Assembly: GCA_900239685.1 (NCBI GenBank)
Contig: OENT01000727.1
Span: forward strand, 1-64,000
Length of the DNA: 64,000 nt
Source: Rotaria macrura
Taxonomy: Eukaryota > Rotifera > Eurotatoria > Philodinida > Philodinidae
Reading direction: 5' to 3'
In this document: positions 39,881 through 53,466 of the stretch, piece after piece
Layout: each line of letters opens with the position of its first letter
Numbering within the stretch: the stretch's first letter is position 1
Notes under the pieces: model-generated
The model's input: only the letters and a program-made list of their open reading frames with translations
Told to the model about the DNA's origin: nothing
Databases searched by the model: none
Translations under genes and position numbers: made by a program

Positions 39881-42627
39881 TTAGTCGATATGTAAACGAA
39901 GTGAAGTCACACTACAATCACTACCGATAGTTAAAATTCGATGCGTTTCTTTATCGTACGTTAAACCTTCTATACTTCCGAAATGTATCTTTTTAGATAG
40001 AACGGTTCTTTCATTTTCATCATAATCATCATCACGCCATATAACGAGATAACCATTTTGAGTTGTACAAATAATTAATTTTTGTACTTCGTCAACTTTT
40101 AAATATGTCAATGTAAACCATCCATACAATGATTTAGGTGTGTGAAGTACACGAATACATTTGTATTCATTCGATGCTGTACTATATATTCGTACTGTTC
40201 TATCATCAGAACACGTATATATACGTTCATACTGCCATTGAACAGCTGTTACTGCTGCTGTGTGTCCTGTAAGTGTAGCTATTAAATTTTTATCACCATT
40301 AACTTTCCATATGCACGTTGTTTGATCTTCGGATGCAGTTGCACATAAATCTTCGTTTGGACTCCAACAAACATTCCAGATTTCAGCATTATTATGATGT
40401 AGACCAATAATGCGTTTCGTATGAAGATCAACTAGACTTCCATCACCAAGACCAATTAAACAGAATGTTTTACTTTTATTCCATGCTGAACATATAATTG
40501 TTGTTTGAAAATCTTCAACCATTTCTTGTGTATCTATTTGATATAAAACACCGGATAATGTTCCAACAAGATTCTTCGATATGATACATCGAATACTATC
40601 AGGTACAATAACATGTTGTTTAGGTTTTAAATTATCTATTGTCCATTTAAATATATTTCCTGCAAGATCACCCGATAATATTTCATTATTTTCCATATAT
40701 AAACCACAACCAGCTGTTTCATGTAATTTTCTATTTATGATCGTTTCTAAACGTATCGATGATGATGTTTCATCAACAATGGTATTTATTATTGTAAACA
40801 TGACTTTTCCATCAGGTGAAGGTGTACGACTATCTAATAATTCAATTTTTACAAGTGATAAACCCATATAACCACCAATCCATAGTAAATTTTGTTCGTC
40901 GGAATTCCAATACAAATGACAAACAGCTGACGCTGGCACACCCTCACCAGAGCCAATTATTGAACCATCTATTGAAAAGACATTGACTATGGATGATATA
41001 TAACCAACTGTTAATAGATTCGAATGCCACCATATCATGGCTTGTGGTGATCCGCTAGCTAATTTAAGAGAAAAGCAAAAAGAAAAAAATTTAAATGAAT
41101 CAATTATTGAAACGAACAACTTAAAGATAATCATCGTATTTACTAATTTCTTCTACTGTAGAGATATATACACATAAATTAGATTGAGTCAGATTAAAAA
41201 TATTCAAGTTTTTTTGATAGAATTAATATTATTTTACTGAAATAGAAACATCATGACCTATTGATTTTTCTTCAGTACATTTCTACCTATGGACAATGGT
41301 ATCTATAGAAATACTTTCAAGTTCTATCATATAATCATTTGATTTGTTCTTATACATTATTCAACAACGTAAATTTACATGCCCTTAAGGTATGATGTAT
41401 GGACTCTTGTTGTTTGGAAAGTTTTCTATGGTGTCGAATTCTTATGTATACACACAACAATATAAATTTCTCAGTCAATAACTACGATTCATTTCTATTC
41501 AAATAGTATAACTTCTATGTACATAACTAATGAAAAATAAATTATGCTAGCAAAATTAGAGTTTTAGTTTTTATTTTTGCAAATTTATTAAGATAAAAAT
41601 GAAATTTGCTGTTGTTAGAAACGTGATTCTACTCTAAGATGATTTCCACTAGGAGAAGAAATTTGTTTTTCAACTTTTACATGTTATCTATATGAATTTA
41701 ATGACATACAGTTAACAAATATCTACTTACCATTTATTACAGATTGAACCTGTAACGGATTTGTATCAATAATAAATATTGAACCAGATTGAAGTCCAAT
41801 CGCAAAGTATTCTTTGCCTGAATTTTTATCGCAATATGTTGTTGTTGTACCACATAGAAATGTTTGATTAGCTTTAGCTTTTTCTATTTTGAGATCATTT
41901 ATTAGATGACCATCATGTAGATTAAGTTCATGTATACGAACATGTTCTTGTGGTCGTTGAAGTACAGCAAATAGATGACGACCCATAGCTGTACATATGA
42001 TAAATTCATAACCAATTGAGCCAGCAACATATGTATTCGATGTTTCTATTTTTTCAGCTATATTTATTGATGGATTGAAATCTTCTATAATTGTATGAAT
42101 TTTCCCTAAATCAGTTATTGGTGTTGCCCAATGACGAAGCCAATTTTCAGTCAATGAATGATGTTTAGCATCGTATGAAAGTGATATAATTGTACCTAAG
42201 AAGAATACTATTGTTGTATTGAATGAAAAATAAAAACAAACATTTTACCATCAAATCTTGAACAAAGATAAATTTTTGCACCATCATGTGTCCAAAAACC
42301 AAAATGAACATGATCGATTCGTACTTGTTGATCAACAAAACGTTTCTGATAATTATTTGACCAAAGTATAATTTTACCGGAATAAGAACATGTTAGAATT
42401 TGATTTGTATATTCATTATAAAGCATAACAACAATAATATCATCATAAACGTGTTCGAAATGTGAACGTTCATCAGTTGTATGATTGTAGATTTCTATAC
42501 ATCCATTTAATGGATATTCATAAATGTGACATTTTGATTTTTCAATAGATTTAATCGATGATGGAAAACCTGCACATAAACGAAACGATCCAATACCATA
42601 GATATTTTCAATGGTAAATGATAACAT
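39881..42627 (-). CDS. WD40-repeat protein, family not recognised
   Basis: Three exons, 5' to 3': 42627-42249, 42195-41731 and 41058-39881; 673 residues. Many WD40-type blades are visible, most clearly near the C-terminus: GLGDGSLVDL, NAEIWNVCWSPNEDLCATASEDQTTCIWKV (read in two parts), LTGHTAAVTAVQW with YTCSDDRTVRIY, and GYLVIWRD. Earlier blades are weaker (ILTCSYSGKIILW, LSGDLAGNIFKW). Probably two beta-propellers in tandem, no other domain. No signal peptide or membrane segment. An AAAAACAG acceptor lies nine bases before the ATG. I cannot assign a human ortholog by eye; its position 122 bases upstream of the DCN1-like gene on the same strand is the only contextual hint. Confidence 0.85.
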
Positions 42628-43148
42628 ATATGAAAATCTGTTTTTCTTATGGGAACTTCGAACGGAAGAAAAACAAAAGACTTTTAATTTTTAATAAAAG
42701 AACGTTGTATCGACTTGTTTTCTTTTCTTCGTGTTGCTCTCTTTAAATAACGTTGACTGTCAAGAAAAGAGAAAAGGTATGAAAGGAAAAAATAACAAGG
42801 ATTCGATTGTGCAATTATTTATGCGTCAAATTGTGGACTAAACACATTTCACTTTAGATAACATATTCCCATAATATCATTAAATGATGGTATTTTCTTC
42901 TATAAAATAATTCTTGCTACTAGTTGAAACGAAAAAAAGTAGATCAAGAGAATTCCACAGAGAAAGTATAGTAAGAAAAAAAGAAATATTTGAGAAATTT
43001 CAGATAATTCTCTATTTTAACAAATATCCATTGAATTCATTCATAGGAAAAACGAAAAATAAATTGTTTACGTCGTAAAAACAAGACCAACAAAAACAAA
43101 CTAAAAGAAATGAAAATCTATTGAATTTTACTGTTTTCAAACGCATGA
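42628..43148. other. Gap between ELMOD and the WD40 gene
   Basis: About 520 bases, same-strand neighbours on both sides. AT-rich, no further gene seen. Confidence 0.4.
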
Positions 43149-46100
43149 TTATAATTGTTTGGAGATTTTTTTCGAAAATCCTCTTCGTATTGGTCTCCAT
43201 TGTTGACATTCAGTAAGCATCTGTGCACGAAATACTTTTGATAATTGTTCAAATTGCATTATATTCGCATTTTGATCAATCCAAAATTCATGCCATTCAT
43301 TAAAAACAAGTAAAAATAATCGAAAAAATTCATCTAAATTGCATGGATGTACAGAAAAATATGTCAATAATGGATGAGCATTATTGTTGATCGATGGATC
43401 AGTTTCAAGTAAATATATAAGCCATGACACAACATTAATAACACCTATGGCAAATGAATAATCATTCGGTGATGGAATATTAACATATGTTAGACAAGAT
43501 TTCTGATCACGAGATAAATATTCTATTGATTGAAGACCAAGTAGACCCATACCTAAGAAAATAACATAATCAAAATTCTATTTTCAAGATGTATAGAATT
43601 TATTGACAAAGTCAATAGAGAGAAAGTTCGTTCATCATAGTTCCCAATCATATTTTCACTCGTTTTCTATGAATCTATGCATTTAAAGAAATAAACTATG
43701 GTATTGAATAACTTATTGAGTATCACAGATACTCTTGCATGAAGATTAGATACAAATGGAAATTTAGGATGTAAGTTGATTATTTTGTCTTCGAGTTTGA
43801 TATAAACTGACGCAAATATCTCATCTCTTGGAATTTAGTTCTATTGTAGATATATTTTTATGATTAATTTACAAACAACAAGTTTTCAAAATTAATTAAA
43901 TTCATGAATAATTCGAGGAAAATGTCAAATGTTGACATAGGTGAAGCCATTGAAATTAAAAAAAAAAGAAAACAAGTGTACAATCATTAGATTCTGTGTA
44001 ATTGCATGAGTCATAGTGATTCAATACATAGCCATGAACTGAATACTAGTGTTGAGTAACTTTTTTCATTCGTTTGCAATATCATACTCTATCAATATTG
44101 ACTACTGCCGTATAATTTATATTCTCTTATTCTTGAGTCACACCATAGAAACTATATTTGATTCAAACAAATAAAAATGAATTCTTCGTCAAAAACAATA
44201 ATCAAAAATTTTAATTTTTAACAAAAGAAACCGTTGAAAAACAAATCAACACAGGAAAATTTTTTTTTTGATATTTTCTCAATTATGTTGATCAGACAGA
44301 ACATGCAAGTACATTTCATTCTATGAAATGTTACATATTGTTGTGAATGACTGATTCAAAATTCAATCTTTGCATCAACTTCTACAAGTACAAGAGAAGA
44401 TTTCATAATATATCACTTAAGTTAATCCAATCATTAGTTTTGTACTGAATTCGTAATCATTCGATCTTGTTACTCGAATGCGTTTTTCATCATGTCGAGA
44501 ATAGTCGAACTGAATGAATTATTCGAGCTACGTACAAAATTCAGATTATATCAATTCAACTAAAGTACAATTCATCAGCGTAGAAGTAAAAGAATCTCAC
44601 CGATAACAAAAGATTTAGAAATTTCGACGTTTATCTACATAGATCCTGTAATCAAATTCAAATGTATTTTCGAAAAGTAGGACGAATGTTAATTTCAAGC
44701 CTTTTCATCATCGATGAATAATCGTGATTTATGTTCCAAAAGAACTTATTTTCGAGATATTAGAAAGATTTCAAATCAGTACAGCTGATTTTCAAACTTT
44801 TCGTTGATAAAAACGAACATTGGAACTGAATAGAAGAAGAAGAAAACCAAGACATTTACAAATGCTAACTGGGTCAACATATTTTAAATTCAAATCAGAT
44901 TCTCAGTAATTTAAACCGAGAAAGAATTCTTTGAGAAAAAGAAAATGGACTTAAATGTCACAGAAGACATTAAGCTATTATTTTGTGTGAAATTCGGCGT
45001 TCTGTAAGAAGTGAAGGAGAAGTCTTCTTTAACTCTTTAACCTCCGACAGTCTTATTTTTAAGGCTTTCTTAAAGTTGACCAGTGAAATAGAACTTGTAT
45101 GTTCTCAGTATAACTACACGATGTTTAAAATCTCAGTTTTAAAATTCTTTAAAAAATGAAAAGTTAACTAATTGATTTTTTTTGCTACGTATTGAATTCC
45201 TGGATGGAAAGTAAAGCTATGCCAAAATGGGAAACAAAAGCAAAGGGATCTGAAGAAATTAGTGTAAAACCCAGTGAAAACTCTAGTTTGGGTTTTTGGT
45301 CATTATCATTTGAAACAGAACATCTTCATGCCAATTTTTTCAACAACACATACAAAATAAAAGTTGGCATAGGTAAAAGAATTTAAACAAAAGAAAAATG
45401 TTTTCTAGAAAAATTTCGAATTTCCAAATTTAACTACAACAGAGAAGAATATTCAAACCAATTTTTAATCGCATGTTTCGTTAGTTTTTGGATAGCTATT
45501 TTGTGGATGTCCACGGGAGTAGACATTCGCAGGTAAAAGGTTAAATTAGTACCTAACGAATGTGTCCATTTAACTAAACGAAACTGACATACTTAGCTTC
45601 TAGGAATACCCAATAGCCAAGTTCATATCTATAGATTCTCGAGTGGCTAGCTGTGATTTTACGAGTTTTTAAGTAATGTAAATGTGCGCTCTCGGAGATA
45701 CTAATCACCTATTCAATTCGACGAACTACGGATTTTTACACATTTAAAGGTGTAAATTTACCTCGAAAATCGGTTAATGGATTTGAACCCTAGAAACAGA
45801 AAGTAAAACGTTTTGTTTCTCAAATACAATTTTATCTTCTCATACTTGAAAACCAATTTTAGTCCAACGTTTTGAAATCATTTTCATTGGTTCATGATCA
45901 TCCGTTGCTTGTGTAACAAGACGTGACCATATTTTCTCGAATAGTTCAAGATGTTGTGTTTCTGTTGATGTGACTTGTATCTTTCTTATGTCATCTATTT
46001 GTTTTAATAAATTTTGATATAATCGTAGTTTTTGAACGACTGTAAATAATTGATCGTGTATAGAAGATTTTTTTCTATCGATTTGTATTTGTTCTATAAC

Positions 46101-46289
46101 AGGAGCAAGATTTTTCGATGATGTAAAATGAATTGAATCTTCAATCTGATGAACACGTAATGGATATGGTAATGTACGATTTGAAATAATGCGTTCAAAT
46201 ACAGATTTACCAGTTAAAAAATACATGAAAATATGTTGTACTTGTAATAAAAAATTCAATATCACTCGATATAGTAACGACGGTCTCAT
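43149..46289 (-). CDS. ELMOD: ELMO domain-containing protein (ELMOD family)
   Basis: ELMODs are GTPase-activating proteins for Arf/Arl GTPases. Three exons, 5' to 3': 46289-45846, 45789-45762 and 43552-43149; 291 residues, matching ELMOD2 (293). A hydrophobic N-terminal segment (LLYRVILNFLLQVQHIFMYFL) is like that of ELMOD1/2. The ELMO domain starts near residue 140: KRWTKIGFQ then GSNPLTDFRGMGLLGL, which contains the arginine (Arg157) of the conserved TDFRG motif needed for GAP activity. DYSFAIGVINVVSWL and EWHEFWIDQNANIMQF also match the family. The middle exon is only 28 bases and carries that arginine. A 2.2-kb intron follows it. A TTCTAG acceptor is two bases from the ATG, and COX5A stops 219 bases upstream on the same strand. 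Confidence 0.93.
43553..45761. other. 2.2-kb intron of ELMOD
   Basis: No nested gene supported. An open frame at 45192-45386 (+) encodes 64 residues with no recognisable motif and is most likely chance. Confidence 0.5.
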
Positions 46290-46508
46290 ATCTAGAATTC
46301 AAAACAAAAGAAAGATAACTTTTCTGATTTAACTTTTGAATCTAAGTTTTATTTATTGAAGAATCGGGATAGGATCTTTTCCTTTTCACGTAAGGACCAA
46401 AAGAAACAGAACAGACAAAAGGTACAACCAATAATCATAAACTAGATGGAAGCAAAAAAGAAAAGACGTGAAAATTAGTTCATCGATTGACATTCGATCT
46501 TCTTCTGT

Positions 46509-49481
46509 CTACATATCATCAATCGATTTTAAAGCTAATTCAGGTTTATCATAACCTAAACTTTCTGGTGTTGATATACCCAATTGATTTAATGTTGGAG
46601 TAATTTCTTGAAGGATCCATGGCCATACTTGACCTGAAACGGCATTCGATTTATAACGAACGGCTTCCAAATAACGGACGGCTAATGAATGATCATTGAC
46701 GCGACGACATGCTTGAAGACATGCTGATATTATCTCTGGTTCAGGTATTAAATCAAGACGATTCATATGATTGATACCTTGACGAATGTCCCAACCTAAG
46801 GAAAGAAAAAGTTAACTCAAACATTGATATTCAATTTTTCATCGAAAATGAAATCTTGTGTCAGAAGTTGATTCTGATGAGCTACTATGTCTATAACAGC
46901 AGTAGATTGTTGAAAGAATAAATACGTGAATCCAGAATACTTAGCCTCTCTTGGAAGGAACTATCAGGATAGTTTAGAAGATTTTACAGAAATTATTGTA
47001 AATGACTGCTACAAAGTGGACAACCAGATGAGTATGACTGGAAGTTCTATTAACCAACGTTTACATCTTGGAATAAATGCGCTTATGGTTGTGTGAAAAA
47101 ACTGGCTTTGATTGAACCAGAGATGGAATAGAAAAAAGTAATTACTAGGTTCAAAGTATGGTCATACCATATTTTCTGAACACTTCAAAGAGTTTTAATT
47201 CGATCGAACTCCCATTTTCATCGGTGATTCTTCAATGTGTGTTTCATCGTTGAGCAAAGCGCGATGTTGCACTAGTGCAGACAGACTTAGTCAGAGAGTT
47301 GTCCTAAAAAATCATGTTCCTGCTGAAGACTGACTAGTTTTACGAATATGAGGATATTTCGGGGCAAAAAAAAACTTGATATTTAGAATGCATTCGTCGA
47401 ATTGTATCTAACCGTATAAAGCAAGAGGCAGTTTTTGTAAAAACAAAAATAGTTTGAATCGAATTCAACTCAAAGTTGAAGTAAATATTGGTTCATGTGG
47501 AATCTATCATTGTCTGTTGGTCTAAAAATCATTAGTGAATGTTGACCATGTTACGGATTTCAAATGAAATCTATTTTTCCTTTAAAATAACATTATATCG
47601 AAAAACCAAATCAATATTCGTCATCAGTAAATGAAACGCCGTCGAATGATGGACGAAAGAAAATATTACTTAAGAAAAATAGTTTTTGTTGAAAATATCC
47701 CTCTAGGGTTTCCTAAAAGGAAAATGGTCTTTCCAAGACAACGACTATGTTTTTAAAGATGACGTCTAAAACAAAAAAGTCCTCTTTTAAGAGCACGGAA
47801 ATCACATGTCAACCTAACTTACATTGCAAACATAATTGCCCAAAGTGTCACAGCATGGTTCTCAGCTTGAGAATATTGTACAGATCTCATTCTTCTTTTA
47901 TTCGAAAGGTTAACATCTGAACTACAAATTTTGTATCAATCATATTTTCCCATAATGAGTCTGAGAAGAAATAAAAACCTAACACCTCTAAAAACGTTCA
48001 TGCAACTTTTTTGAAGCCTGTAAATTATGTTTCTAGGTTATTTCAGTTTACATGGGCTAAGTTTTCACAATAAACTACTCTAAAATGTAGCACATAAAAA
48101 GCTCTTTCGACAGCAGCATTATTTAAATATTTTATGTACATTTTTGACTCGTTGTTTAATCGAAAAGAAATTTTCGTAAAATGGATTCTTTTCCGACGAA
48201 CTATCATTAATCATCTCGAGAAACCACGTATGAAATCAATTTGATTTGCCGTATTCGTTTGGAATATGACTTAACGGATAAAAAAGTTCAATAAGTATTT
48301 TCTACTTGTATGACACCCTCAGCTAGTGAGAGTCATAAAATAATTCAGTTTTTTCAAGAAAAAGCAATCTGTTCCTGTTAGAGCTAGGGTTAAATTCAAT
48401 CTCGAATACGTGGCTGCAAAGAGCACTCTTTATTTTACAAAACTTTTCATTGAAAGTGTTTGTTTTCATACTTTTCTAGCATTGCAGAAATGAAAAAAAG
48501 ATGTTGTTCGCTAAACAAGTTGTAAGAACGTTTTAGAGGTGTTGGATTTTTATTTCTTCTCAGATTCATTATGGAAAAATATTGCTGGTAGAAAATTTTT
48601 ATTTCAGATGTTACTCTTTCTAATTAGAAAAAATTTGACTCTCTCTACCATGTTCCCAAGCGAAGAACCGTGCCTCAACATTTCGGCAATTACTTTTGCA
48701 ACGCACGCTACTATGCAAAAGTTGCCAACTGCGTCCCGTTCATTTAGAAGAAACTGTTTTACCACCTCAGAATTTTTCATTGAGAAAAAAGCAAAGAACA
48801 TCGAGCCAAACGATATTATTATTGATTAGTTGTTTACTAAGTTCTTCAACGTGAAATCTTTCCGCTATTATAAACTTGTCACGTGAGGTTTATTGACAAT
48901 ACATAACATACATTTGGCAGGAAATATCGAATCTTCATAATATGACTTTTGTTCTTTATCATGTTTCACTAGTACAAAAGAATCGCACATTAACATTGAT
49001 GTATTTCTCTACTCCGATGATCCTATTCGAATGTTCAATCATAAGATAACTATCTGTATACAACGGAAAAATATGTGTGTTCACAGACGGGCTGATCCAT
49101 TGACAATCGTTTAGATTCAGTTCGATATTATACTTGTTTGTTTATGTCGAATTCTTTTGTATTTTAGTTGTGTCCTAGCGTCTGATTGAAAAGTATTAGT
49201 GCCATACGCTGTATCTCAAACTTGGATGTTTATACTGTTACATTTAGATGTTCAGGCAATAGTTTGCTAGTATTAACGAAATTATATAAATGTCTGCGAA
49301 AATCTATACCATCGATATTTGATCGTTCAAAATAGGCTTTCCATCGTTGATCGAATTCTGCATCACTCTCTTGATTGTGAGAAGACATATTACGACGTGC
49401 AGTTGACGCCATTGTCCCCCAAATGGGTCGCGTTGTTTTCGTTAATGATTGAATAAGTGCTGAACGTAAAAGAAGAGCCAT
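46509..49481 (-). CDS. COX5A: Cytochrome c oxidase subunit 5A
   Basis: Nuclear-encoded matrix-side subunit of respiratory complex IV. Two exons, 49481-49310 and 46795-46509; 152 residues against 150 in human. The leader MALLLRSALIQSLTKTTRPI is a mitochondrial targeting sequence. The mature part begins near SHNQESDAEFDQRWKAYFER (human SHGSQETDEEFDARWVTYF) and continues with IDGWDIRQGINHM, IPEPEIISACLQACRRVND, YLEAVR, LQEITPTLNQLGISTPESLG, all as in COX5A; it runs about 15 residues past the human end. The start is set by a poly-T CTAG acceptor abutting the ATG. The single intron is 2.5 kb. MAEL ends 223 bases upstream on the same strand. Confidence 0.96.
46796..49309. other. 2.5-kb intron of COX5A
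   Basis: No nested gene, element or strong repeat recognised. Overlapping frames at about 48540-48830 on both strands show no family features. Confidence 0.5.
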
Positions 49482-49500
49482 CTAGAAAAAAAACAAAAAA
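49482..49500 (-). promoter_or_regulatory. Splice acceptor abutting the COX5A start codon
   Basis: A T-rich run ending TTTCTAG directly precedes the ATG on the minus strand. Same pattern as PRORP (10583) and SF3B4 (16242). Consistent with spliced-leader addition or a 5'UTR intron. Confidence 0.5.
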
Positions 49501-49704
49501 GAAAAACACAATGATATACTTTTATTCATATTAACTTCACCTATGTTTAATTTTACTATCATAGTATCCGCTGAAAGACTTACACACAAAAGGAAACAAA
49601 AGAAAAAGAAACACTACTACGGGATACACAAAAATAAACACATAGTTACATTCACAAAAGAAAAAGAAAAATAAAATCTAGTTGAACATTACTTTGTTTT
49701 CTAA

Positions 49705-52700
49705 TCATTGCATATCAAGTTCTTCCATCTGTTTATTTATACTTTGAATAGCTTTCATCAAAGCTTGTTTACGCTGATGTAAAACAGCTCGTTGAGTATC
49801 TGACGTTGGTTTTACTGATTGAATTGAACTATTTTTTGTTGTCGTTGTTGTTGCACTGAAACAAGTTACTTGATCGTCATCTTTAGTTGAATGAATTTCA
49901 GGTGTTTGTTGTTGTTTGATTATTGATGATGAAGAAGATGTAGATGCAGCACTCGATAATAAACGATGAAAATTTTGTTGTTGTAATTTCATGATAGTTG
50001 GATGATGAATAAGTTCATCGGATGCATGAATATGCTGTTGAGATTCATACGAATATTTTGATTCTTGAGTAAATACAAGCGGTTTTTGTTGTTCTGATGA
50101 GCAATACGATGAAGCAATTGAATCACTTGTACCAGTTGTTGAATTTTGACTTGATATTATTTGAGATGTCATTGGAGGTCTGAAATGTACAGTTTCATAG
50201 AATCATTCGATTTTAATTCATACGTGTTTTGTTTACAACTATTATCGAAAATCAAACTTTAAACAATTTGATACTATATTATCTAGATGGAAGATTGAAC
50301 TATCTAGCAATTGCATTGTATGTACTACAATATAGACACAATGAAACAATATTCGTATGATTAAAAACAGCAATGAAATCATGTTTTGTATTTTTTTCAT
50401 GTATGAATTATACTAATATCAGTCTCGTTCTCATATGGAATGTCATATCATTTTTCAATATAAAATAAATATGAGGATTAGTCATTGTTCTTCTTCATAA
50501 TGAACTAATTTATTTCATCGATGGATCTCTCGTGTGAACTGACATTAGGTGAATAATTCATCAAGAATAGATGACCTTGAATCTTTGGTTTCTAATCAAT
50601 ACCGTCGTCAAATATAGATTTGAAAATTTTGGATATCGACAAATCTTGCCGGAAAGAGTTTTTCTAGAAAGCTATGTGTATATCTATGTGGAATGAAAAA
50701 CAAGATCAAATCTATTAGTTTAAGTGTTTGATGAGCAAGACCCAAAATCAGAAAATAGACACAAATCATAAGATTTGAAATTATCAGAAAATATCTATTA
50801 GGCTAAGGAACTGTTTCAATGTAAGATTTCAAATCAATCCTTATTCGTTTTAGAATTTCTACTTGTCAGTTTTGTTATAGATGGTGCCAATAGTCTGAGT
50901 TCGTAAGCGAGTTATTAAATATCATAACGTCATATTTGATTGCAAAAAGCAACACGGAACGTCATTTTTTCTTTCATTTTATATTAAAATTTTACTCAAT
51001 GCCTCGCCAGAGAGTTTCCTATTAGCAAATCATTCAATTTCTATTGTGAAGTTGATGATATTTTAATCATTAGGAATATAATTGATCTCATACAGAGTGT
51101 AGAAGGACTCTTTTAATATGTTTTGTTTTTAGGAATCATTAGTCTGATTGAATTGGATTGGGTGTCTTCCCACTACATCGTCAGTATCTTTTTTACCAAT
51201 TTTGTTGAAGTGAGTTTCTGTTTTTATCTTGTTTACGACAATAATAATTTGCTATAGCTAATTTCGATATTCAGTTGAATAATTTAATAGCATGCGTTCA
51301 ACTTGGCTACTGTCATGTAATGCGAAAAAAATGATTGATCATTCGAAATTGTTAAATACTTGACGAGATAGAAATACTACATTCTAACATATGTAGAAAG
51401 TTATTAAAAAACAACAATCTAATGGATCTCTTGGACATTATTGAATAGGTATTATTTTGCACAGTGACTCTAGTTGTATTGCTTCAACATCCATTGAACA
51501 ATTTTATGACAGAGAATTTCAATGAATTTTTAACATATCGATGAAAATTGCATAATCAAATTTTTTAAAAGTCTGTTATTAACAGATGACATAATACTGC
51601 ATACTTGTGACAAGTATATTTTTAAACTATATTGTTGTTTTAGAAGAAAAACCAATCGATGCTATGCCGATCGAGTAAACAATAGATTCGATTGAATCAC
51701 AAAACTTTCTATCTTACCTCATTATTATCGGCTGTTGTTGTAATCGAGTTGAAATTCTATTCATCGATGTAACTGATGATGTATCTGAATTTATCATCGA
51801 TGTACTAATCGGTCGTTTTCCCGTCATCAATGTTGATGCTGGTCTATCTGGTACATACAATTGATTTAAATAGGCAGATATAAGTTTAACCGATGCATAA
51901 CATCGTGCAACTGAACAATAACTTATGCCTAATTGTGAATGATAATTACAACGTTCTTCAATCATAAATGAGTACGCTGCATTTTCAAATGTTTTATGAA
52001 TATCATCACGTGAAATACGTTGCTTTTTTAATTCACCTAAAAGCATTATTAACGATTCAACACTTGCAAAATTGGCCAAACGTGTAGTTTTTGTCGGTTT
52101 AATTCCTATGATCGAAAATAAAACAAGCATAATTTAATCATTATTTTACAATAGTTCTTCTTATTTTTTTCACCTTCAGCTTTTTCTTGTAGCCAATCCA
52201 TCAATCGACTTGTTTGTTCATATTCAACAGCTGGAAAAAAAACACACGGTTGACTTAAACGATGATATCGTCGACGTACACGATCATCATCAGTTGACGA
52301 ATGATTTGTTTTCGTTACTATATTTGGTATTAAAATCGATTTTATCTGTTGATAGATGATTTTATAATTATCAGTTGCTTCTGCAAAATCTTTTAATGGA
52401 ATTTCATGTGTAGATTTCAAATTCTCTAAACATGCTGACATATAACCAGGTGGTATTTTATCTGGCTTTATAAATGCTTGTCGAAATATGGTTGGTCCTT
52501 CAGATAATGTATACTAAAAATAAAATAAAATAAAAACCATTTCATTTATTTCTCCATCGAAAATCGACGTCTGTTCAATTACTAATTATACAATGTGTTC
52601 GAGTTAAAAACCTGTCTGCCAACGACAAGAAACTATCATAGTATTTAGATTTTGAGTTCATTCTTAAATCAAGTCAAGATGGCATGTCAACAGTCAATTT

Positions 52701-53466
52701 ATTGTTTCTTAATTGCAAGCATGTGCGTTTTCTACTGAAATTCTTTCTCCCAAGCAATTTTACTTGCACAGAATCTATTTTTTTAAAGAGACGAGATTTA
52801 TCATCTTTGTGAAAATTATTACTCTAATGATTCTAGAGAAACATACGAGTATCTATCGTAGTACAACAAACTATGACTTGTTTCGTACATGGTACTATTG
52901 TTCGAAAAGAATCGCTGGAGGCAATGTTCATATTCAATGTCTAATAGAGAAATAAAAATGTCTCGACAAATCCTTACACGAAGAATACAAATCTCAGCTG
53001 GCACATATTGTCCACCATCTTCTTCGTCGACCTTACAAAATATTTGAAAATTTATAATATATATTGGCATTTTAAGTAATTCATTTATATCTAATGGTAA
53101 ATATTCGAATGCTAAATAATCTCTTTCGAAACTAAAACGATCATAATGGATTTTTAATTCTTCACATGGTATGTCACGTTCGCTGAGAATTTTATCATTT
53201 TTCATTTCTTGTTTAAGAGTTTTTTTCGATTGTGCAGATCGTTGACTGACACTGATAGCTGAATCTGGATCTGAACGATATTGTATACGCCATTCTTCAT
53301 ATAAAATTTTATACGGTTGCTTTTCGTCATCAGACAATTGTTTCCATTCATCATAACATGCTGCTATAGCATCAGTGATACTTAATCGTTGACCATCATT
53401 ACGTTGCATACGACGTTGATATTCAAGAGCATAAAAATAAAATGCTGATCGACTTGGTTTAGGCAT
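49705..53466 (-). CDS. MAEL: Maelstrom homolog (piRNA-pathway protein)
   Basis: Maelstrom acts in piRNA-guided transposon silencing, in nuage and in the nucleus. Four exons, 5' to 3': 53466-52978, 52513-52174, 52105-51718 and 50179-49705; 563 residues (mouse 434). The N-terminal HMG box (about 1-75) opens MPKPSRSAFYFYALEYQRRM and has WKQLSDDEKQPY and YEEWR. The MAEL domain follows (about 145-400): MPIYIINFQIFC, YVPAEICILRYTLSEG, FIKPDKIPPGY, then ERCNYHSQLGISYCSVARC, which supplies the Cys-His-Cys of the ECHC zinc motif, with the Glu in PAEICILR. The extension (last ~160 residues) is Ser/Thr/Gln-rich and ends in a short coiled coil (RKQALMKAIQSINKQMEELD). A TTTATAG acceptor lies 15 bases before the ATG. 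The last intron is 1.5 kb. Confidence 0.9.
50180..51717. other. 1.5-kb intron of MAEL
   Basis: AT-rich, no nested gene or repeat recognised. Confidence 0.45.

Noticed and set aside
39759-39881. Upstream extension of the DCN1-like frame to 39881
   Set aside because: It crosses a TTTCAG acceptor and overlaps the WD40 stop region; MSSRNK at 39758 matches the family start.
45192-45386. 64-residue frame (+) in the ELMOD intron
   Set aside because: Hydrophilic, no motif, opposite strand to the host gene; probably chance.
48539-48829. 96-residue frame (+) in the COX5A intron
   Set aside because: Overlaps a frame on the other strand; no family features.
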